From the NCBI GenBank assembly GCA_033239005.1, contig BSQZ01000029.1, positions 2,626,501 to 2,690,500 on the forward strand: DNA of 64,000 nt, in the 5' to 3' direction. The first letter of the stretch is position 1. Each line of letters opens with the position of its first letter. A program made the translations under genes and the position numbers. The notes under the pieces are model-generated. The model had not been told where the DNA came from and did not search any database. It was given only the letters and a program-made list of their open reading frames with translations. Source of the DNA: Lamellibrachia satsuma (lineage: Eukaryota > Annelida > Polychaeta > Sabellida > Siboglinidae). Positions 47,012 through 60,249 of this stretch are shown piece by piece.

Positions 47012-48159
47012 GTAAGTATTATGTCTCTCTAATCATTTGTACAACCACTTCGTGCTCAGGCATCAGTCGTACAATGAGTTGTCCACTATGTACAACCTTG
47101 TCAAAGTAGGATAAAGTGAGCGAGGGAGTTTGTCTACTATGGTAGCAGTTCATAGAAGTCTATTTGTCGTTAAGTTGTCTGTCCATCCAGCAGTTAATTC
47201 CACCAACAACCAAGAGAACAGGAAATGCCTCCTGAACACTGTCCATAATCGGATGCATAGTGGATGATTGCTACTCAGCATCATTGTAAATTCAATTACT
47301 GCTTATTGAAAATGTAGATAACATTAATTATAAATTAGATCCTCACTGCATTGGACAAATGTCAGACAAATGCAATTTGTAATAAGTTTTCAAAGACGTA
47401 CCACAGATTGTACCAGGTCATTGATTTCAGAGCATACTAGTCACACCTTACATTAGCATTCTAAAGCTTAAGCATAAGTAGCAAACATGTTGCAAACAGA
47501 TTTGACTTTTTGCAACATGAAATGAGTTGCCAAACGTATTTGATGAGAAGGTACAAAAATAGTGTACACGCAGTGACAAAACACAACAAGCAAGCAACCA
47601 TTTTACATTATAAATGAGTGACCTTTTCAGCAGCACTATTGATAGCATGGAAGCCATGAGTGTATGCCGGTCGCTTTGTTCTGATATTGATGTTCCAGAT
47701 GCAGGTCATACATTTTTAATAAGGTTGAAATCAGGACTATGTGTGAATTCATATGTGTTCGTTCTTTCAATAATAATATTATTAATTTATTTATGGCTAT
47801 TGTGAATGATACATATTGATTGGTTAGCCCAGCAGCCTTTGGGCAGGTAGGCTAACTAATTCTATTCGTTTGTTTTACACAGACAACTGTCAACTATATA
47901 TATAGTAAAATTGCTGCATAGTGTGTCTCTGTTCAGCTTCATAGTAAATATTAGATTCCTCTTGAGAAAATTCTTGGGCTAAACCAGTCCAAAATGCAGT
48001 GTAGACTGAACTGCCTTAGTTTCATAACTGGACGTAGTTCACTAAACATGCTGAATCTGTGAATAATGCTGCTCTAATCAACAAGTGTTGATGTTAGGTT
48101 GATAAATAAATAGAATTATTCAATATAGTAGATTTTTAAAAAAATTTCTATTATTACAG

Positions 48160-48320
48160 TGGCACAAGTAGCGCTGCTGAATTGTTTTGTCAAGTATCAT
48201 TTCTATCGTTAGTTCAATGTACTATCAACAATGACTATCGATAGTTCAATTTGCTATCAATAGTATTGCATCGGCTATTGTGATGCTTCGATAGTTTGAT
48301 GTATTGTTACACCCCTAAGT
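48160..48320. mobile_element. possible hAT-like terminus
   Basis: CTATCGATAGTTCAATTTGC, TCGATAGTTTGATG and TTGTTACACCCCTA resemble the TAGGGGTGTAAC..TATCGATA ends common in animal hAT elements (read from 48318 leftward). The opposite end was not found. Confidence 0.4.
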
Positions 48321-50314
48321 ATTATTATACATACTGTGATCAGTCGCTCCTGTGTGAGCAATCTGAAATTGAATCTGCAAGAAACTGATCAACTAGCCAT
48401 CTCCCCCACCCTGTGTAGTTTCCTCAGCACTACACACTAATCTGTAGTGTCATTCACATCTAGATTATATACTATTGTTCTGCACATTGTGTGATTATGG
48501 CTTTACAGAAAACTGTTGTATTCTATTTTTTTTCTATTATTTTAATATTGCAAAATTAATACAAGTGATGTTTATTATGTATAATGCTGCACCTTGTTAT
48601 AATGCATATTTGGTTATTACATGGTACTTTATGGCACCAAATGTTTGCTTCTAGAGGTAATGCAATGATGCTAAACAACCTAGTATGCACTACAGTGTTG
48701 TGTTTTCCATTAGCTGGACTGTGCTGTTGTGAATTTCCTTGGGTGTCATTCACAAGATGGACTCAGATATCAACAGTGTAAAAATAAACGTCATTCTCTT
48801 AGATGGTGAATACAGGTGTATCAAATGCTAAAAATGAATGCTTATCTAGTTTATGCAATGTTTTCAAGGTTTTTATTTGAACTGAACACTATTTAAGCTT
48901 TTAAAGAATTCACTATTTATATTAGAAGAAGTTTAAGGTGTTGTTAATTGCAACTGAGTAAACTAAAGCACAAAGCATGTTTGGTGTTCATATTATTTAA
49001 CTGATAATGAGCATAAGAAATGGTGAACCACTATGCAAGGTAGCACAGAATACACGTATTAGAAAATCTACTTCACAGCTGATCTCTTAATTATTATTTT
49101 AGATTTATATTGTCTCAAACTGTTGCAAGTTATCCAACATTTTCAGTGAGTTTGTGTCATTTGTGTTGAATAAAAAACCAGCAGACTTCTTTTTTATAAG
49201 CCCCATCAAAATTTAATAAAAGTTCAAAGATATACTGTTAGCTTGGTCATTCATAATAATGATGATGTAAACAGTATAAAAATACCCTCTGTCAGGTTAC
49301 ATCATATCTGTGGCATCGCTGTAAATCTTTATTTGTCTGGCAGGTTCTGTCAATTTGAATTTCCATGATATTATGTGGTCATCCGATATTAGTGGAGTTA
49401 GTTTTTACTAATTTCAAAGAAACAATGCTCTCGTTGTGCTGTTTTTATGACAACTGTCTGTATCATTTTGCAATGTTGGCCAGTGCATGTCAGACATTTA
49501 GCAAGAGTGATCATGTAAAAGCAGCAGAATAGTAATGTATTTTCTAAGTGGAAACATTTAAAATAGGGTAAAGAATATAGCTATAAAATCACACGAAAAT
49601 ATCTGTGGAGGTTTTTTTCACTATAAATGCAATCAATAACGTACCAGGAGCCATTCCATGCTATATTCAGGGTAATTATTTTAGGAAAAATATGCCTTAA
49701 TACGCCTACCCTGAAAAGATTGTTTGAAGTCCATTTGACCTAAAAGCCCAAAAATGCACACGCAAAACATTTGTGCATACAACTAAAGCACTGTTTTAAA
49801 TTAGAATAAATATAAATTTAATAATCCATACCAAATATTGTTCATTTCTGATAATTAGCAGATCAATAAAATAAAGTAATAAATTTACTACATACTTCAA
49901 TGTGAATTTTTTTTTGCAAAACAGTTACAATTGTTACAATATCCTTCAAAAATTGTTTCAAACTCTACTACGATTCTTGCAACGTCGTCCGCCATCTTTG
50001 CTTTGGTGTTTCCCTGGTATTCCCCAAGATAGGCATCCATGTTACAAATGCCAGTTATTTCCCTTGCATTTGCGGACTATGCCTTTGCCTTGGCAGTGAT
50101 CTGTCGCTGACAATGAAGAAGTAGTTTGTCACAATTGTATTTTATATGAAAATAGCATATATTAGTAAGTACTGTAATATGCATCACTAGTACAGTCCGA
50201 CCCAGGCCTGCTGGGATGAATTGGCGGGGTGGGGCTGATAACTTGTGCATTTTGGCTAACTGAATCAGTGGGAAGCATTTTGAATCGGCAGCCGCTGATA
50301 AAATGGCCTTAATT

Positions 50315-50412
50315 TGTTGGACTCTCGATAAGCCAATGGCTTCCTTGTCCACTTGCCATCTGGGCCTTTGGCTTGGATGGCAAATCTTGTTAAATCTTGT
50401 TGTTAAATTTCG
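50315..50412 (+). mobile_element. solo 3' end of a CR1-type LINE (copy 2)
   Basis: TCTCGATAAGCCAATGGCTT, then TTGGCTTGGATGGC and a tail of AAATCTTGTT units. Nearly identical to the sequence after the ORF ending at 63490. No ORF sequence precedes it, so the insertion was truncated to about 95 bp. Confidence 0.78.
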
Positions 50413-51709
50413 AACACTGCATAATATGGACAGTGATCAAAGCACCTGATTCAAGGAACCCATTTGTGTAACACACGGGAGCTTGTGCATTTGTATGTCT
50501 ACTACCGATTCCCTCTAGCTGTGATTTAACATATCTAAGTGTCTCTGCTGCTTCTTCACTGCATCAGATACACATTCAATTCTGATTGCCTCAGATTTTT
50601 TCGTAACCAATGTTTTATTTCGCATAATGATTCTTCCTGGTAGTAATACAGATGAATCTTAGTTGTATGTTACCACAGACATTATCAGTGTCACCAACCA
50701 GCATTTATATTATAAGGGTTTTGGTGTTTATTAATGTTCTTTTACTAATGAACGTATCGTTTGTGTTTACCGTTGGTATTATGGATGTGGTTTTAATTGA
50801 CAGTATAATTTTTGTGGTGATTTTATTTTACGACTAAACAAGCGTATCACATGTGCAGTTAGCTTAATTTCAGAGTAGAGGCGCCGACCTTAAAAGTTTT
50901 TGTTTTTCATAATTACAAAGTTGATATGTTTCATATGAATATAAGGTACGGATCAGTGTTCCATTCAAGCAAGATTGCTCGCGTCAATTGTTAAAATTGC
51001 TCGCTGCCTGCAAGTGTTCGTATTGACAAGTAGTTTCTTGAGTATTAGATTCACTAGGAAAGTCTACCCTCTTTATAACGCAGTGTTCGGGCTCCAATAT
51101 TCAGAGTTCACATATCCGTCACTGGCGATGGCGATCGCAGCCCGCTGCACCAAGATTGCAAGAACGCCATGGAAGCTATGCTGGCCGCGTGGTTTATAAA
51201 AAGTTATCAAATGAGTGGACTAACGTTGATGTGTATTATGCTTAGATGTCACATACTGTTGTATGTTGAACTGAATAAAATACATATATACATGTACAGT
51301 TGTGGAATCGTTAAGGCTACGGGCTGGTCGAAAACAGGCATATACCATATCTCCCTTAATATTCAACAAATCATAACCAAATTTGCAACACTTGTTTATT
51401 GTGTGAAAATAAGACAAAATATGAAATTACAGCTCATTTGCATAATGGTTGCCATGATAACCGAAAATCCTGTAAAAATTGGCTTACGTTTCCAATAATC
51501 AATATTCTGAGAAATATACTAATCCCACATTGATTACTTTGCAATATATGGCAACTAGGATGGTTATTATATACAAGAAGGGTGTTTTAGGTGATTGATT
51601 ATGTATTTTCAACATTCTATGACCAAACGTAACATAATTTTATATTGTAGCAAGACAATTTTTTTTTTGTCATTGGATACCAGCACCCCATATAATCTGA
51701 CAATATTCA

Positions 51710-52220
51710 AAACCACCATACTGTATGTCCTAAAATACAGGGAACAACTATTGAAAATGTCATGCTGTATCTTTTATAGTTTTCCTGTTTCCGTTTTTTC
51801 CGTACGGAACATACGCCAAAAATACGATGTTGAGAAAAACGCAAAAAACTAAAACATGTTTTATAAAGTTGATGTGTTGACATGATATATATCACTGACC
51901 ATCCTAAAACGCATGTTACTGTGTGCCCTGCAATACTGGGAATAACTGTTGAAAATGCCATGCATGTGCATGTAATAGTTTTCTTGTAATAATGTTTATA
52001 CAATCAACATGTGCTACAAATATATCGAAAAAGTTTGAAAAAAATTAAGCAGACGACTACTAACATAGCAGTATCTGCATTTGTACAGATAACTAACCAC
52101 TGTAATAACATATTATTGTATGCATGGCTACATTAACAACAACTGCTGCAAATCCCATGCATCTACATATCACAATGTTCCTGTAATAGAGTTTACAGAA
52201 TCAACATTTACTAAAAAACG
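51710..52220. repeat. degenerate tandem repeat, about three units of 190 bp
   Basis: TTGAAAATG(C/T)CATGC..ATAGTTTTC(C/T)TGT and a CAACAT..AAAAACGCA-like end recur near 51750, 51950 and 52145. Divergence is high. It lies inside the TTAA-flanked element. Confidence 0.55.
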
Positions 52221-52457
52221 CATGTTCACTGCCACAGCTGCTGCACGACAGGGCAACCTTGACAGCGTACCCTCTGGTCTTTCCAACTGCTCCAACACGC
52301 AGGTTCTTTTGCTGCTGCAAGGATACACCACAGGCTGCAGCAGCTTGTACAGCAGGGCCAGATCAAACAAAACGATGGCCTTGGTAATTCCCCTCTCTCC
52401 TCTGACAGCAGTGAGAGTTTCCTCTCACTGGCAGCTCCTGGAAAGGCACTGCCAACT
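52210..52457 (-). other. GC-richer open stretch, possible exon
   Basis: On the minus strand, a TTTTCAG acceptor at about 52458 precedes 250 bp of GC-richer sequence with two partly open frames (for example AIVLFDLALLYKLLQPVVYP). No family was recognised. It may be the gene of the enclosing TTAA element or chance. Confidence 0.3.
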
Positions 52458-53789
52458 GCACAACTGAAAACATGAAAAATCCCTCATGTAGCAAATTATG
52501 TAAATATGTCTCAAATTGGCCAAGTGGTTGACACAAACAGTTGTTAATGTTTTAATACATCTGCCAATTTATAAAAGCTTAACCTTAGGTTTATCACAAA
52601 TGTGTCACCAATAGCAAGAAATAATGACATCGACACACTGTAGAATGTTATATTATATTTAAAATAAATATTGACTAATTAAAACTTTGTCATAATGTCA
52701 ATCAGAAGATAACTGTTTCATAATAATAATTTGTCTGTGATAGTCAGTGCCAAGCCCAGTGACAGGACAGTGGGCGTTGCTAAGCACCCGTGACACATTA
52801 TAACTACGATGCTATTCCTACCAAAGTGTCACTAATACTGGATTAGTAAGAAAAATAACTTATGTAGTAAATTTACATAACATTATTAGTTATTTTTTAA
52901 TCGAATTGATGTTCCATACGACTCTAGGAATTATAATTTTAAACAAAATATGATACGAAGGCCAGTTGCGATAACTCGGTAACCAAGGGCAACAGAAAAA
53001 CTCAAATGAACCGATCGTAACTTCGGATATTTTCATCCATTTACCGTATTGCTATAATTTTTTTGCATCATAACAGAAGTAACAAATATATACACACCTT
53101 TTTTCGGTGGTCTCCCGCCTGTAATCTTGTTATGATGCCGCTTGCGGCGTCCAAAACCGTGGGCGACACAAAACTTATTCGTAGCTGGTTTCATTGTCGA
53201 ATCATTGGGGGTGCGGTCACAGGAATGGCGTTGATTGGTTGACATGAATACATGCTCATTGGCTGGCAGTAATTTCCGTGTTGAATACATTATGTAAATG
53301 AGTTATCAGCATGGTTTCACCGGATGTTTTGGCGCGGAAACAGGGTTTGTCATTACATTATACATGTTCTAGGCCTATTCAGGCGGGAAGACGACATTTT
53401 AAGCTTTCAGTTGATTGTAACATTGTGGTGTTGCTCAAATGCTTTGCGTTAAAATCGAAGCAAATAAATGGCGTGTTTTTCCCGTACCAGTTGGATTACG
53501 TGATGGTTTTTAAACTTCTGGACCAAGGGGCATGCAACAAAGTACTAGTTTTCGTGCATTTCTAATCAGTATTTTGTAATGAAATTTTCGGTTTGTCTCC
53601 GCAAGGCATTAACGTGTCCGAAAATAACGACATCCAAAAAGTTTCAAACAATTTATTTTCGACCCGTGCCTAGCCTTAAGGGATCAACAATATTTCGCTA
53701 AGATCTGATTGACCGACTACGCTGTAATGGTAATTGAATATAATAACCTGGATCTGAACTACCGAAAATGTATATCATACTTTGATCAT

Positions 53790-54568
53790 ACCTTGAAAGG
53801 GTTTTGGGCAGGCAGCCTTCTGGCTCATATATAGCCCACCAATCAGTGGTTATGGCAGTAATTTTGATATTTTGTTTTGAAATTGTTTACTGTTAGTGCA
53901 TTGACATGGCTTGATTACTTGCTGTGAAAAGAACTTGTGGCATGCATCTAGTCGACTGTGGTGTTAAACTATTGACTTGTTGTGTCTTCCTGGAAAGGGG
54001 TTATGGATTAGCTCGAATATTTTCTTGGTGTCTGTATCAGTAAATCCATTAATAATCTTGAAAATTTCTAGCATATCAGCCCTTTCCCTCCTATCTTGTA
54101 CAGACAGGAGGCCACACTTTTGCAATCTCAGATAATATGGAAGCTTAGAGATTCCAGTGATCATCTTAGTAGCCCTCCTCTGGACACTTTCTAATTTGTC
54201 GATATCTTTCTGAAGATGTGGGCACCATGCCTGTTGGCAGTTTTCGATGATGGGTCGGACTAAGGTGATGTATAAGTTTTTGATGTTTTTTATGCTTTTG
54301 TCTGCATAGGTCCTATGAATTGTCCCTAGTATTCTATTTGCTTTGCTCCTTTACTTTCAGTGATTTATGAATGTGTACTCCTAGGTCTTTTTCCATATCT
54401 GTCGATTCTATACGTACATCTCCCATAAATAGTCACAGTTCGGGTTGTTGTATCCAATGTGCAGGCATTTGCATTTAGTGAAGTTGAACAGTAGCTGCCA
54501 ATCCTGACTCCATTTATACACAGAATGGAGGTCTTTCTGGAGAGTGAAAGCATATTCAATTTCAGGAA
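53790..54568 (-). mobile_element. CR1-type LINE fragment
   Basis: The minus-strand reading, in changing frames, gives LQKDLHSVYKWSQDWQLLFN, CLHIGYNNPNC, EKDLGVHIHKSLKV, KLPYYLRLQKCGLLSVQDRR and MLEIFKIINGFTDTD. These are post-RT thumb blocks of a CR1-type ORF2 in the same order as in the intact frame at 62855-63490. Several stops and frameshifts are present. It is inserted in the second Tigger-like copy. Confidence 0.8.
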
Positions 54569-56039
54569 TATAAGTTGACACGGAGTGTAAAAGTTGATTA
54601 GACATTGAAAACGATAATTTTAGTAATTGTTCCACTTCGTCTTTCAACTGCTCTGAACACATAAATTCACGACGCACATCTCCGGTACCACTTAACATTG
54701 ATTCACTGTTTCATGTGCGGATGACAAATTCATATTTTTGTGCACCGAGTTCGAGTTGTGCGTTTGGCATTATGATGCAATGGAAGCATGCCATTTCACC
54801 CCAGTTTATATTGGTGTTGCCTACTAAGCTGCGTTTCTGAGTTATGACTATACATCTAATTCTTATACGTGGCGTATTTGTGAATCTTAATTGATATATT
54901 CAAACCGCCTTAGCGAAGTCGCACACGAAACTAGTACAGTGTCATGGCCAAGCCTGGACACAGTACACTGCCACGGCACTGGCCTTGCCTAGGCTACGCC
55001 TATGTTAATTGGTGACATGTTGCAATTCAAAACCGTTTCACAAATTGCAGTGTATGGGGTTTACTAAAGTAAACATTTATTTCTTTGTACGAAAGTCAGC
55101 GCCAACAAGCACCAATTAAAATTTCATGCCGACAACAACAGAATCCGAATGGGAAATGGTGGTGCCACCACACGGTAAAAAACAACTAACAAATCGCTTG
55201 CCTAAATAAATCGCTCATCTGTTGTTTTCAAATGTGAAGCCCTGGCTATGTCATACATACTCTTAATGTTTACCAACTTTGCCTTAATCTAAATGTTCTC
55301 ACTTTATTTGACCACCCTTCCTAAATGTCTGACATGCACCAGCCAAAATGCGAAAATTATGTGCATGGTTGTCATAAAAACAGCATCAAGTCAGAATTAG
55401 TGGGGGACACATTTGTGCTGTTGTGTCGAACTTATACACTACATCAATCCCCATGGCCAGTGCCCATGAGCTGACAATAATGAGCAATATGTTGACATAA
55501 CTAGGAGTGGCTGAATAAAATATTTCTTGAGGTTCCAGTGATTTCCCAGCTGATCCAGCTGTGTTTTGCCCCAGCTGTGAGGGACGTGCGTCTTGGATGT
55601 TCAAAAACAGCTGCGTAATTACATTGAGAATTGGCTGGTGGTTTTGTTTTCATGTTGAAAGTGTTGTATTCTCTTCTGTGAGAAGGCTAATACAAAAACA
55701 GTAGCTTGTCATCGATTTGTTAGTTGAATGGCTGTTTTTATTCTAAAAAAATAGGCAGAATGGCTTTTACTTCTTGATTTGTTGATGGTATATCCAGGGA
55801 ATATTAAAAAAAAAAATTTTGTTTAACTATAATTGATAATCAATTTGGAAATTGATTAGCAATTTCTCGTTCTGTATAGTGATTTTTTTGGTTTCAAGTT
55901 TTGTAAGACAAATAAGATATAAACACATGATTTTATTAAACATTTGTGTGTTTATTGCAGACCCATGTTACGTTCATGACTATGCTAATACCTTGACAAT
56001 CCTATGTTAACCTTCAAAGGGACTGTATAGAGTAAATTA

Positions 56040-56325
56040 ACTCAAAACAGCAAAATAAATAGGAAGCTAAGCTTAACTTGGGCAAACCTGCTTTCGCTGT
56101 TGTGCCTAGGGTCTGGAATGAACTCCCCATCAACTATAGGTACCTTCAGAAAAAACTCTAGACATATTTATTCCAAATTGCATTTCCACAATAGATCTTC
56201 CGTGGTCCCTCGTTCTGATAATGATGTTTGTGCATCCCTGTTCATGATTATGCTTAATGATTCTGGTTTGTTGCGCCTTTGAGGATATAGGTGCTACAGA
56301 AGTTCATTATTATTACTATTAAATG
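56040..56325 (+). mobile_element. LINE 3' end with ATT-rich tail
   Basis: The + frame reads PAFAVVPRVWNELPINYRYL and, past a stop, TYLFQIAFP. V-x-x-PR-x-WN-x-LP is the terminal motif of many CR1/L2 ORF2 proteins. GCTACAGAAGTTC and a short (ATT)n tail follow at about 56305. Confidence 0.65.
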
Positions 56326-57879
56326 CTGCAACTACGTTAAAACGCTAGAACTATGTGTACAAGTTCAACATTTGAAACATAATTGCCAGACCTTAGTTAT
56401 AATGAAACATGTATGCCATATACAGGATTGATTTGGAAAAAGACAAGTTTGTGCCCTTTGACTTGGTGCATTTTGTCAAGGTAGAGATAAGATCAATACA
56501 TTTAAACTATTTTATGAAATTTCTCTGCTCATTGTTCTCTGAATGTCAAGAATAATATGCACTGAAGCAGTTGTCTTTCCATGTGTCGATGAATGTTGTT
56601 TCTATCACGAGTCATCTATGTATGTCCTTGCAATATGGAAGTGGTAGGTTGGTGGTGACCAGCTGCACATTGACACACTTCTTTGCACTCCTACATCCCA
56701 TCCCCATGGATCTGTCTTTAAGTTTGTTCAGCTTATCCTCATAATCTGCAGCTAATCCCTGCAATCTGCCTACTCCCCAGACAATCAGTGAGAATAGGAT
56801 CAGATATAATCCACCAGTTCTACCACCTGGGTACTTTGACAGGAGGCTGATGGGAGGGATTGCTGTTGTGTGTATTGGAGAATGGTATCCAAGAGCACAG
56901 AGTCTTTCAACTTCACTGCAGTGCTTCACATTGACTGTTGCCTGATTGTACAGGGCAAGTAGACTGACCAGTCATACAAGCTGGCTGCACACATCACGTG
57001 CCCAATTGGGCAAGTAGTGTGTAGCACTGGGTCAGCTGGGTATGTAATTGCCTGGTGAAATGTAATAATGTTGCTGAAATGTTGACACTTTCCATCTTTG
57101 TATCATTGGTTATTAGAACATTAATAGAGTTAAATACCGTTCTGGTATTGCAATAAAACTTCCAAATAAAAATTATATTTGATCTTTGGTGATACTTTTT
57201 TCAAGTAGGTGAGCGGCATTGTCGGACATAGAGGTGCATAAAATGTTCATCTTGTTAACAAACACTGCCACCCTTAATTAATTATTACTGTTTTACACAT
57301 TTTTCATTCATCATTGCACATTTTAGTTTATTGCATTTCTAAAACAAACAACAGTTTTCTTGTTCTTTAATAGAGCTGAATTTAGTAGCCACCCTCAACT
57401 AAGATATGTTACATTTTCTTGCTTAACCAAGAAAATGGACACCTTTTCTCCAAGAATATCAACAACATATATAGGGACACTGATTTTTCGTTTAAAAAAA
57501 GGCAAATTCTGTTTCAAAAAAGGAAAATTCCCTATCAATTATGTTACAAAAAAAAGCCAAATTCTGTCTCGTTGACAGATTTTCCATCTCAAAAATGCTA
57601 ATTCCGTTTGAAATGTGTATGAAAAAGCAAGTTTGTTTTACACAATGCTCATAAAAAATTATTACTTTGCCAGTGAATAAATGAGAGGCAATTTTGGTTG
57701 CGCAAGCATTAGTTGTTTATGGTTGCACTCCAACGAATGAGATGATATGATCACACAAAATGTACTTTTCACACTTCTAAATACTATTTAAATATCACAT
57801 AACATAATGAAAACAACAGTGTTGGAAGCCTGCGTGGTACCTGCTGGTACATGTTTGTATATATGGGTTGGGAACACTG

Positions 57880-58335
57880 GCACTGACAGAGAGACATGAA
57901 GAAAAGATACAGATAGCAGACAACAACTTGGTTCAAAAGAATATGCAAAGTAACCCAAGAAGACAGAAGGAAGATGAAGGAATTGAAAAAAAGATTGGCA
58001 TGAAAAAACACCTAAAAATGAAAGTAGTCTGAAGCAGAATTAGATGGGCAGGGCATGTGGAAAGAATGAGCTAAGACAGACTGTCAAAAAGAACATGGAA
58101 AGCAGAAGAGGGTGGCAGAAGAAGAAGAGGAAGACCAAAGGAAATGGTGGAAAGACAGTGTCAAACAAGATCTTGCAAGGGCAGGTACGAACGGCCAAGA
58201 GTGGAAGATCATCGCAGAAGACAGGGAGATGGAGAGAGTTAACAACGAAAGTGGAAGAAGCTACTAAGTTACATGGACTCCACCCCGCAAGGGAGCAAGG
58301 GGAAGAAGAGGATAATGAAAACAACAAATCTCAAC
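57880..58335 (+). mobile_element. LINE fragment, C-terminal end of ORF2
   Basis: The + frames give RIRWAGHVERMS, LSKRTWKAEEGGRRRRGRPK, and then (shifted) WRELTTKVEEATKLHGLHPA. RI-x-WAGHV-x-RM and the R-RRGRPK run again mark the C terminus of a LINE polyprotein. Two frameshifts are needed, so it is a relic. Confidence 0.75.
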
Positions 58336-58689
58336 GATCCAGTAAAGTTTTCCAATTTGGCTGTATATCATCCTGCAAAATAAATGCACACCTTTGCTAA
58401 GTTTTACATCAGTATAAAGAACATCATATCACCATTTCAGTGAGTTTTAATTGTACCCAAATAAAATTTACAAATGCCTTAGATGAACGATGTTGTAATT
58501 TTGAACGAGCCGAGGCCTGAAGGTTGAACCAACTGCTATCGTGCGTGCTGTGTGGCAGTGGCATGTCATGCTTTGTTTGGCTTTCAGCTGCTTAGATGCT
58601 ACAATTCATCCTTTATTGTTTAATATTGTCTACACAAATTGGAATTTCCATTTTTAAAACATTGATTCCAGGGATTCTGCCCATTTTCT

Positions 58690-58743
58690 GTGAATACATG
58701 CATGTATACATGCATGTATACATACATGCATACATACATGCAT
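58690..58743. repeat. ATGC/ATAC microsatellite
   Basis: Alternating ACATGCATGTAT words over about 50 bp. Confidence 0.85.
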
Positions 58744-59649
58744 CCTAACCACTGCACTCCAGTGGCTCTCATTGACTGGCTGTGAAAAATTTCTATATAT
58801 TCACATAGAGGTACACCTTTTCGTTATGTTTAGTAATATTAAAAAAACTTTATGATTGGTGAAAAAGTGTGCTAAATATGAGAGAGGGAGAAGAAAAGCT
58901 GTTTTGCACAAGTCCCTTTTGTTATCTGTATAATTGCGTATTTGTGCTGTGGGCTCTGACTCCTGGGAAAAGGGAGCAGGTGGCTTAATTTAAGCTACTG
59001 GGACAATTGACTTTTTTCCTGCTTCTCCAAAGTAAGATCAGTCAGGCTTATTGTTGAAAAATTACTTGCTATGGGCTTGTTTTTGACCAGAGATGCAACA
59101 TTTATAACTCAAGTGTGTTACAGGAGCGTGACACCAGCTGCACTTTCAGCTGTAATCAGCAGATTGTATGTCCATTGCTTTAGCAAAAGTATCTGATTAA
59201 TCAGATATAGACATGTAAATTAAAAAGAGAATAACTACTAGCCTAGCCCTAGTTAAGCAATTTAAGTATTTGTTATGAAACAGTACATTTATAGCTTAAA
59301 AGTATACAAACTGTAGAGCATAATTATGATGTCTGCCATAGTATACAACTTGGTAGGCTCAGCCTTTTGAAGAACTTAGATTAATCTTACTTAGAAGATA
59401 AAATCACACAACTGGGCAAGCTGAGCCATTTGAAGAAATGAATTGAATGTAATTGAGATGACAGAAGCAGCCTGCCTGTGATTAATCACTAGCTGGCACA
59501 CTTGCAGTAGTCCATATGTCACTGTATCAAGTGAAATAGATGAAATGAATACAAGTGATTGATGGTCCATGCCAGTGGTTGGCATTTGTCTGCATTTTCA
59601 TTTCACTTACATCCAAATGAACGAGCGGGCATCACTGCTTGTATCTGAG

Positions 59650-59985
59650 AGGTATCGTAATTTTTCATATATAACACGCATTTTTTCCCTTAATTTTTGA
59701 CTTTTTAAAGTCAAGGTGTGTATTATACATGGTAACAAGCCAGGTTTACGCCTTTAATGTAACAATATCATCCCATGTAATGAGCCAACTTTGACAGCAG
59801 TGCAGTAACTGAGTAAGTGACACTCCTTCAACCAAAATATCGGAATCAGGAAAATCAGGTGGTTGATGCTAAAACGTTGGGGGGCATATTATGCATAATA
59901 ATGAAAAAAAAATTATTTGAGCAAAAAGTCAGCGTGCGTATTAAATTTGGGAGAAAATATAATAAAAAATTACGGTAAACATTGC
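59650..59985. mobile_element. small inverted-repeat element (MITE)
   Basis: The left end GTAATTTTTCATATATAACA pairs with the complement of the right end, CCGTAATTTTTTATTATATT. ACGCATTTTTTCCC and GCGTGCGTATTAAATTTGGG lie near matching positions. About 335 bp with no coding content. The CGTATTTTTC..ATAA-x-ACGCA end type is widespread in animal MITEs, and the superfamily is not determined. Confidence 0.55.
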
Positions 59986-60150
59986 TGACAATGGACAGCA
60001 AAGGCACTTGGTAAATATCCATTAAATATTATGCTGCGCGTGCCCCGGTGACCCATGCATAATAGCAACCCTGCCTATTTGAGGATCCATGGAAGGGTCC
60101 TATGTTTCAAAGCATCCTAAGAAAGGAAGTTTATTTTTGACCCCATATGC

Positions 60151-60240
60151 AGTCCTGCCTCACTATTACGCAGTCAGTCATGGCCCCCAACTTCTGTGGC
60201 TTGTTGAGAAATAGGCCTGTTAATGTGGTGCATTGTGTTA
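60151..60240 (+). mobile_element. Tigger/pogo-like left terminus
   Basis: CAGTCCTGCCTCACTATTAC followed by GCAGTCAGTCATGGCCCCC resembles the left end at 10621 (CAGTCGAGCCTCATTATAAC, GCGGTAGTCGGGGCCC). The rest of the element could not be aligned. Confidence 0.5.
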
Positions 60241-60249
60241 TTGTGTTTG

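Larger units (their letters stand above)
51315..53675. mobile_element. 2.36-kb TTAA-flanked inverted-repeat element (piggyBac/Kolobok-like)
   Basis: TTAA at 51311-51314 and at 53676-53679 bound a unit whose ends are imperfect inverted repeats: GGCTACGGGCTGGTCGAAAA on the left against GGCTAGGCACGGGTCGAAAA on the right, complemented. TTAA target duplications are made by piggyBac and Kolobok transposases. The interior holds degenerate repeats (51710-52220), a GC-richer minus-strand frame with a good acceptor (about 52457-52210) and a small minus-strand frame with a donor (about 53190). I could not identify a transposase domain. Confidence 0.65.
51060..55210 (+). mobile_element. second Tigger/pogo-like copy, split by two insertions
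   Basis: 51060-51310 matches the left part of the element at 10621 (CTTTATAACGCAGT, TGTCACATACTGTT, TGAACTGAATAAAATACAT). 53700-53785 and 54570 to about 55210 match its middle and right part (AATAACCTGGATCTGA, TTCAACTGCTC, ATTTGTGAATCTTAATTG). The gaps are explained by a TTAA-flanked element (51315-53675) and a minus-strand LINE (about 53790-54568). The right terminus itself was not found. Confidence 0.7.

Noticed and set aside
56612..56929. minus-strand 105-codon frame as a gene
   Set aside because: No family resemblance or splice context that I can defend.
58040..58327. minus-strand Phe/Leu/Ser-rich frame
   Set aside because: Shadow of the Arg/Glu-rich + strand LINE tail; the hydrophobic look comes from purine-rich coding sequence opposite.
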